Origin: Candidatus Nitrosopumilus sp.
GTDB lineage: Archaea > Thermoproteota > Nitrososphaeria > Nitrososphaerales > Nitrosopumilaceae
NCBI GenBank assembly: GCA_018674605.1
Contig: JABGZU010000007.1
Coordinates: 1 to 8,824 of the forward strand
Direction: 5' to 3'
DNA: 8,824 nucleotides
How positions within the stretch are numbered: position 1 is the stretch's first letter; every line of letters starts with the position of its first letter. Made by a program: the position numbers and the translations under genes. Under the pieces are notes generated by a model. The model saw nothing but the letters and a program-made list of their open reading frames with translations, ran no database searches and was not told the DNA's origin. Positions 5,388 to 8,824 of the stretch are shown here, piece after piece.

Positions 5388-6260
5388 ATGAAAATAGGAA
5401 TTATAGGAATTGGAATGTTAGGAAATGCAGTGGCATTGCATTTACTTGATTCAGGATTTGATGTTACAGTGTATAATAGAACAAAAGAAAAAACTAACCA
5501 AGTAAAACAAAAAGGTGCAAAGATTGTAACATCACCAAAAATAATGGCAAAAAATGTAGAATTGATAATAACTATAGTAAAAGATGCAAAAGCTGTAAGG
5601 GATGTAATATTTGGAAAAGATGGAATTATTGAAAGTCAAAATAAAAAATTGATTATTGCAGATATGAGTACAATTGATCCAGTAGAGTCAAAAAATATTG
5701 CAAAAGAACTTCAACAACATCAGATAGAAAAATTAGAAATTCCAGTAATGGGAGGACCAAATGTTGCAATAAATGGAGAGTTAGTTATGATGGTATCAGG
5801 TAAAAAAAATAATTTTGAGTATTGTAAAAAAATATTTGAAAAAATTGCAAACAAAGTATTATTTCTAGGAGAACAAGGAGTAGCAAATTCAATTAAACTT
5901 GCAATGAATTTACAAATTACAATGCTAGCATTGGCATTATCTGAAGGAATTACATTAGTGAAAAAAGCAAATGTTGATCCAAAAATATTTTTAGAAGTTT
6001 TAAACTCAACGTATTTCAAAACAGGTATGAGTGAAAAAAAAGCATTCAAAATGATTGATGGAGGTTATGATGCAACATTTACCTTGGCAAATTTGAAAAA
6101 AGATATTACAACTATGACAAATGCAGCTAAAGAATTAGACATAAAATTACCAATGATAACAAAAGCAGAAGAAATTTACGAAAATGCCGTAAAAGAAGGA
6201 TTAGGAGATAGAGACTATACCGAAATAATAGAATATATTAAAAAAATCAATAATTTATGA
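5388..6260 (+). CDS. NAD(P)-dependent beta-hydroxyacid dehydrogenase (3-hydroxyisobutyrate dehydrogenase-like)
   Basis: A 290-residue enzyme of the 3-hydroxyisobutyrate/6-phosphogluconate dehydrogenase superfamily, which interconverts beta-hydroxyacids and semialdehydes. The N-terminal Rossmann domain has GIGMLG (7-12); the second strand ends VYNRT (28-32), where N30-R31 suggests NADP rather than NAD. MSTIDP (93-98) and PVMGGPNVAINGEL (119-132) are the substrate-site loops; the usual D-A-P-V reads E-I-P-V here. The catalytic Lys is K170 in IKLAMN, with N174 following, and LKKD (236-239) in the all-helical C-terminal domain is also conserved. Length is normal for the family. Substrate is uncertain: 3-hydroxyisobutyrate, tartronate semialdehyde, glyoxylate/succinate semialdehyde or another small hydroxyacid. 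Cytoplasmic. It is probably co-transcribed with the preceding unknown gene. Confidence 0.92.
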   Translation: MKIGIIGIGMLGNAVALHLLDSGFDVTVYNRTKEKTNQVKQKGAKIVTSPKIMAKNVELIITIVKDAKAVRDVIFGKDGIIESQNKKLIIADMSTIDPVESKNIAKELQQHQIEKLEIPVMGGPNVAINGELVMMVSGKKNNFEYCKKIFEKIANKVLFLGEQGVANSIKLAMNLQITMLALALSEGITLVKKANVDPKIFLEVLNSTYFKTGMSEKKAFKMIDGGYDATFTLANLKKDITTMTNAAKELDIKLPMITKAEEIYENAVKEGLGDRDYTEIIEYIKKINNL

Positions 6261-6295
6261 TAAATTGATTCATGAAATGACAAGTAACACAAATT

Positions 6296-6302
6296 CTATA
6301 AA
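6296..6302 (+). promoter_or_regulatory. TATA-like box of the SDR gene
   Basis: CTATAAA within TTCTATAAAC, centred about 25 bases before the GTG at 6324. It supports that GTG as the first base of a leaderless transcript and separate expression from the dehydrogenase gene upstream. Confidence 0.5.
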
Positions 6303-6323
6303 CTATGAAAATAAGATGAGAGT

Positions 6324-7082
6324 GTGAGATTAGATTCAAAAATAGCTATTGTCACGGGGGCATCAAGTGAAATAGGCAAAGGTATTGTAAAACGATTTGT
6401 AAATGAAGGTGCAAAAGTAGTTTTAATTGCAAGAAATTTAGATGAATTGGAAAAAGCAAGAAAAGAGATTGGTCATGAAGAACAAACAACATCAGTGATA
6501 TGTGATGTAACAGAAGAGGCACAAACAGTTCAAGCAATTAATCAAATTATGGATACGTATGGTAAAATTGATATTTTAGTAAATAATGCAGGTACAATTA
6601 ATGATCCAAAACATTTTCATCAAATGGAAGATTCTGAAATAAAAAAATTACTTGATGTAAATTTGTTAGGAGTATTTCACATGACAAAAAGTGTGTTAAA
6701 CAAAATGTTAGATGTAAAAAAAGGAACAATTATCAACATAGGATCTATTTCAAGTGAAAGAGCAATTCCACGTGTTCATTTGGCAGTGTATTCTTCAACA
6801 AAAGCTGCAATCTCAATGTTCACAAAATCAATTGCAGTAGAATATGCAAGAAAAAATATTAGATGTAATTGTATTAATCCTGGAATAATTAATTCAGGAA
6901 TGATTAAACCATATTTAGATGATCCTCAAGCAAGAAAAATTTTAGAAGAAAAATCACCACTTGCAAGAATAGGAGAACCAGAAGATGTTGCAAATGCAGT
7001 ACTCTATTTAGCATCAGATGAAGCAAATTGGGTAACAGGTACAATTCTAAACATCGATGGTGGAAAATCAGCTGCAGAATAA
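6324..7082 (+). CDS. Short-chain dehydrogenase/reductase (FabG-like SDR)
   Basis: Classical SDR oxidoreductase of 252 residues, using NAD(P) to oxidise or reduce a hydroxyl/keto group. The cofactor loop is TGASSEIG (11-18), where the usual central Gly of TGxxxGIG is Glu at position 16. CDV (60-62) binds adenine, NNAG is at 87-90, and the catalytic set is N113, S143, Y156 and K160 (YSSTK). NPG (185-187) and the C-terminal VTGTILNIDGG are standard. R37 after the second strand favours NADP. The start is GTG at 6324: an in-frame TAA at 6312 blocks longer versions and a TATA-like box lies 25 bases upstream. Substrate unknown; 3-oxoacyl-ACP/CoA reductase-like sequence is a common default but archaea of this type lack bacterial fatty acid synthesis, so another carbonyl compound is likelier. 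Confidence 0.93.
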   Translation: MRLDSKIAIVTGASSEIGKGIVKRFVNEGAKVVLIARNLDELEKARKEIGHEEQTTSVICDVTEEAQTVQAINQIMDTYGKIDILVNNAGTINDPKHFHQMEDSEIKKLLDVNLLGVFHMTKSVLNKMLDVKKGTIINIGSISSERAIPRVHLAVYSSTKAAISMFTKSIAVEYARKNIRCNCINPGIINSGMIKPYLDDPQARKILEEKSPLARIGEPEDVANAVLYLASDEANWVTGTILNIDGGKSAAE

Positions 7083-7117
7083 GAATACAAATTATGTAAC
7101 ATTTGAGAAACTAGTAA

Positions 7118-7123
7118 TTTTTT
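7118..7123 (+). terminator. T-run terminator after the SDR gene
   Basis: Six T lie 36 bases past the SDR stop, in the short gap before the convergent 40-residue gene, whose stop codon begins at 7123. No hairpin is visible. Assignment rests on archaeal use of T-runs. Confidence 0.3.
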
Positions 7124-7245
7124 CAATATTTGAGAACAGATTTATTTTTTTTCAAATATCTGCGATAAGAGAGTCCAGTTACAAGCATTACAATTCCAGT
7201 AATTAATCCCCACATAGCAAAAGAGTTAAGATCAAATTCAGACAT
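7123..7245 (-). CDS. Small single-span membrane protein, 40 residues
   Basis: An open frame from an ATG at 7245 to a TGA at 7123 starts MSEFDLNSFAMWGLITGIVM, continues LVTGLSYRRYLKKNKS and ends VLKY. One hydrophobic span (about 9-25, Gly-containing) is followed by a strongly basic tail, the arrangement of a membrane protein with a cytoplasmic C-terminus under the positive-inside rule. The short acidic N-terminus (SEFD) would then be outside. The frame uses common codons for this genome. It converges on the SDR gene and is divergent from the small Cys/His protein at 7358; one copy of a 13-base direct repeat lies 17 bases upstream. Small single-span proteins of this kind often act as subunits or modulators of larger complexes, but no partner is identified. 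Family not recognised. Confidence 0.55.
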   Translation of the reverse strand: MSEFDLNSFAMWGLITGIVMLVTGLSYRRYLKKNKSVLKY

Positions 7246-7261
7246 AATTTAGAATATAATT

Positions 7262-7274
7262 TGAAACATCTAAA
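7262..7274 (+). repeat. 13-base direct repeat, copy 1
   Basis: TGAAACATCTAAA occurs here and again at 7322-7334, exactly 60 bases apart and in the same orientation. This copy is 17 bases upstream of the ATG of the minus-strand 40-residue gene; its complementary strand reads TTTAGATGTTTCA and overlaps a weak TATA-like position for that gene. It is a candidate operator or shared promoter element. Confidence 0.5.
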
Positions 7275-7321
7275 GTTTAGGATTTCAGGAATGGATTAAA
7301 TAATTTACCTTAGAACAAGTC

Positions 7322-7334
7322 TGAAACATCTAAA
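7322..7334 (+). repeat. 13-base direct repeat, copy 2, with TATA-like box
   Basis: Identical to the copy at 7262-7274. Its last four bases begin a TATA-like sequence, TAAATAG (7331-7337), centred about 24 bases before the ATG at 7358. The upstream part (TGAAACATC) therefore occupies the place where a BRE element or a regulator would bind for the plus-strand gene. Confidence 0.5.
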
Positions 7335-7357
7335 TAGATTTGACATTGACAAGATTT

Positions 7358-7567
7358 ATGCCTGAATTTAGATGCGAAGATTGTGGAAAACGTCTATTTC
7401 ATGAAAATGAGACAACGTTAGAAATTGAAAAAACAGTTCATTCAAAATTCTGTAGAAAAACAAAAGGAGAAACACATAGCTTTATGCATAGAGATCTAGC
7501 ACATATGGAAACTTTTGATGTAGAAAGAGAAAATGACACCACAGGTAATCCAGTACTTAAAAAATAA
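7358..7567 (+). CDS. Small Cys/His zinc-type protein, 69 residues
   Basis: Starts MPEFRCEDCGKRLFHEN. Putative metal ligands are C6 and C9 (CEDC), then H28 and C32 (HSKFC), a C-x2-C-x18-H-x3-C pattern, with more His at 40, 44 and 49 (GETHSFMHRDLAHM). This is a zinc-finger-like fold of unnamed family, not a classical C2H2 finger because the last ligand is Cys and the loop is longer. The C-terminal part is polar and probably flexible. A TTG at 7340 would add six residues (MTLTRF), but the TATA-like box at 7331-7337 fits leaderless transcription from the ATG at 7358, so the shorter form is chosen. It lies 52 bases before the flavoprotein gene on the same strand. Role unknown; nucleic-acid or protein binding is plausible. 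Confidence 0.75.
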   Translation: MPEFRCEDCGKRLFHENETTLEIEKTVHSKFCRKTKGETHSFMHRDLAHMETFDVERENDTTGNPVLKK

Positions 7568-7619
7568 ATTTTAAATCATACCTCAAAATTATATCCTAGA
7601 GAATTATCATGAAATTTAA

Positions 7620-8824
7620 TTGGTTGAAGAGTATCATTATGATTTAGTTGTAGTAGGGGCAGGTCCAGCTGGGTCATCAGCAGCATTTGCAGCTGCAAAA
7701 AATGGAATTAAAGTGGCGTTACTTGAAAAAGAAACCTCAATTGCAGAAACAGTTAGAACAAGTGGCGTTACGTGGATTGAGAGTATCAAGGAGTTTGGAA
7801 TTCCAGAAGATTGTTTTAATCCAATTAAAAATTTCTCATTTGTTTCACCAAATAATGAAGTTACCATAAGTGATTCAATTGCAACTGCAGCAGTATTAGA
7901 TGTAAGAAAAACATATCGATGGTTGGCAAAAGAAGCAGAAAAAGTAGGAGTAGATGTTTTTGTAAAAATGAACATAAATGAAGTTATAAAAAATAAAGAG
8001 AACGATATTGTAGGAGTAAGCGGAGTAGGACCAAATGGAAAAGCAATATTTCATTCCAAAGTAATTATTGATGCTACAGGATTTTCTTCAATAATTTCCA
8101 AAGCAATGGGTTTTGTTACACAGTGGGAAAGATTTGGAGCAGGTGCAGAATATGAAGCAAAAGTTGAAAATGTTGATTCTGAAACATGGTGGTTGATGGT
8201 AGGGCAAGAGTACACTCCTGCAGGTTATGCATGGATTTTTCCATTAGGGAATAATATTGTTAGAATTGGAGTTGGAGTAGGTAAACCAGAATCAGATGTT
8301 GATCCAACTCAAAGACTAAAAGAAATAATAGAAAAAAAGTTAGGCCCAATTAAAAAATTAGGAAAAATTACTCCAATAGAATTCCATTATGGTTTAATTC
8401 CAAATGATGGGTTATCAAGAAAAACGGTTTTTAATAATTTAATTTTAGTTGGAGATTCTGCAGGACAAGCAAATCCACTAGTGTTAGAAGGTATCAGATA
8501 TGCGATAAAATTTGGCAGAGTTGCAGGTAAAGTTGTAGCAGATGCAATAAAAAATGAAAAAACAAATGAAAGTGCACTATACCCATATGAAGAGAATTGG
8601 AGAAAAGCAATTGAGTCAAAAATTAAATCTGCAGGAAAAGTTCAAGATAGATGGATTGGTTTATCAGATAAGGAATGGGATAGAGAATTAGATATAATCA
8701 AAGAATTGAAAACAGAAGAATTTTTGGATTTTATTAAAGCAGAGTTTGGGTTATCAAATATGTTAAAACTAGCATTAAGTCATCCCAAATTAGCAGTAAG
8801 ACAACTTTTCAATTTAGTAAAAGG
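7620..8824 (+). CDS. Geranylgeranyl reductase-family FAD-dependent oxidoreductase (3'-partial)
   Basis: Flavoprotein of the archaeal geranylgeranyl/digeranylgeranylglycerophospholipid reductase family, which saturates the isoprenoid chains of membrane lipids or quinone side chains. 401 codons are visible with no stop before the window ends; family members are about 400 residues, so little is probably missing. The N-terminus YDLVVVGAGPAGSS carries the FAD GxGxxG (13-18), DATGFSS is at 151-157, the substrate-cavity motif YAWIFP is at 203-208, and the second FAD motif GDSAGQANP is at 278-286, followed by LEGIRYAIKFGR where many relatives have GEGI. The start is TTG at 7620; a TAA directly before it (7617-7619) excludes longer forms and the ATG at 7611 is in a frame that closes quickly. 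It acts at the membrane surface. Thaumarchaea carry several paralogues, so the exact substrate is open. Confidence 0.9.
   Translation, partial: MVEEYHYDLVVVGAGPAGSSAAFAAAKNGIKVALLEKETSIAETVRTSGVTWIESIKEFGIPEDCFNPIKNFSFVSPNNEVTISDSIATAAVLDVRKTYRWLAKEAEKVGVDVFVKMNINEVIKNKENDIVGVSGVGPNGKAIFHSKVIIDATGFSSIISKAMGFVTQWERFGAGAEYEAKVENVDSETWWLMVGQEYTPAGYAWIFPLGNNIVRIGVGVGKPESDVDPTQRLKEIIEKKLGPIKKLGKITPIEFHYGLIPNDGLSRKTVFNNLILVGDSAGQANPLVLEGIRYAIKFGRVAGKVVADAIKNEKTNESALYPYEENWRKAIESKIKSAGKVQDRWIGLSDKEWDRELDIIKELKTEEFLDFIKAEFGLSNMLKLALSHPKLAVRQLFNLVK

Noticed and set aside
7101..7136. Nine-base repeat ATTTGAGAA at 7101-7109 and 7128-7136.
   Set aside because: Short and AT-rich; the second copy falls inside the 40-residue gene. 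Not distinguishable from chance.
7340..7357. TTG start adding six residues to the small Cys/His protein.
   Set aside because: The TATA-like box at 7331-7337 would overlap almost directly with this start; the ATG at 7358 has the expected spacing.
1..8824. Search for CRISPR repeats, transposase genes, inverted terminal repeats, tRNA or rRNA.
   Set aside because: No regularly spaced repeats, no transposase-like protein and no GTTCRA-type tRNA arm or rRNA-like GC-rich stretch noticed on reading both strands; a tRNA scan would be needed for certainty.

Overview
The window (8,824 bases, very AT-rich, densely packed, no RNA genes or mobile elements seen) looks like chromosome of a group I.1a thaumarchaeon (ammonia-oxidizing archaeon, Nitrosopumilus-like). 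Reasons: a Dpo4-type DNA polymerase ending in an archaeal PCNA-binding box, an archaeosortase-family protein, small C2H2 zinc-finger proteins, a membrane-anchored DsbA-like oxidoreductase, an archaeal geranylgeranyl-reductase-type flavoprotein, and archaeal TATA-like boxes centred about 25-26 bases before several start codons, which implies leaderless mRNAs. GTG and TTG starts are frequent. The species assignment is inference from protein content.

Layout. 1-1885 (+): a SAM methyltransferase, possibly cut at the left edge, then DNA polymerase IV. It converges, across an 11-base AT-rich terminator, with a minus-strand block (4440-1897) read as: C2H2 zinc-finger protein, DsbA-like protein, CxC membrane protein (start overlaps the DsbA stop by one base), a 39-residue small protein, and an archaeosortase-like protein that has its own TATA-like box. 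A second minus-strand gene (4896-4528) encodes a protein with an unknown N-terminal domain and a C-terminal C2H2 finger. From there, plus-strand genes run on: an unrecognised 128-residue protein followed closely by a 3-hydroxyisobutyrate-dehydrogenase-like enzyme, then an SDR oxidoreductase. A 275-base spacer holds a 40-residue single-span membrane protein on the minus strand and a 13-base direct repeat at exactly 60-base spacing. After it come a small Cys/His zinc-type protein and a geranylgeranyl-reductase-family flavoprotein that runs off the right edge.

How it may work together (inference). The minus-strand block is an envelope/redox set: a zinc-finger protein heads a likely leaderless operon with an extracytoplasmic thiol oxidoreductase and a membrane protein carrying an intramembrane CxC pair, next to a protein-sorting enzyme whose expected catalytic Cys is Ser. 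This is the most interesting part of the window. The right half is a run of NAD(P)/FAD oxidoreductases, ending in probable isoprenoid-lipid saturation, with no clear common pathway. Two small proteins (39 and 40 residues) fall below usual gene-calling limits and are reported here from reading the strand.
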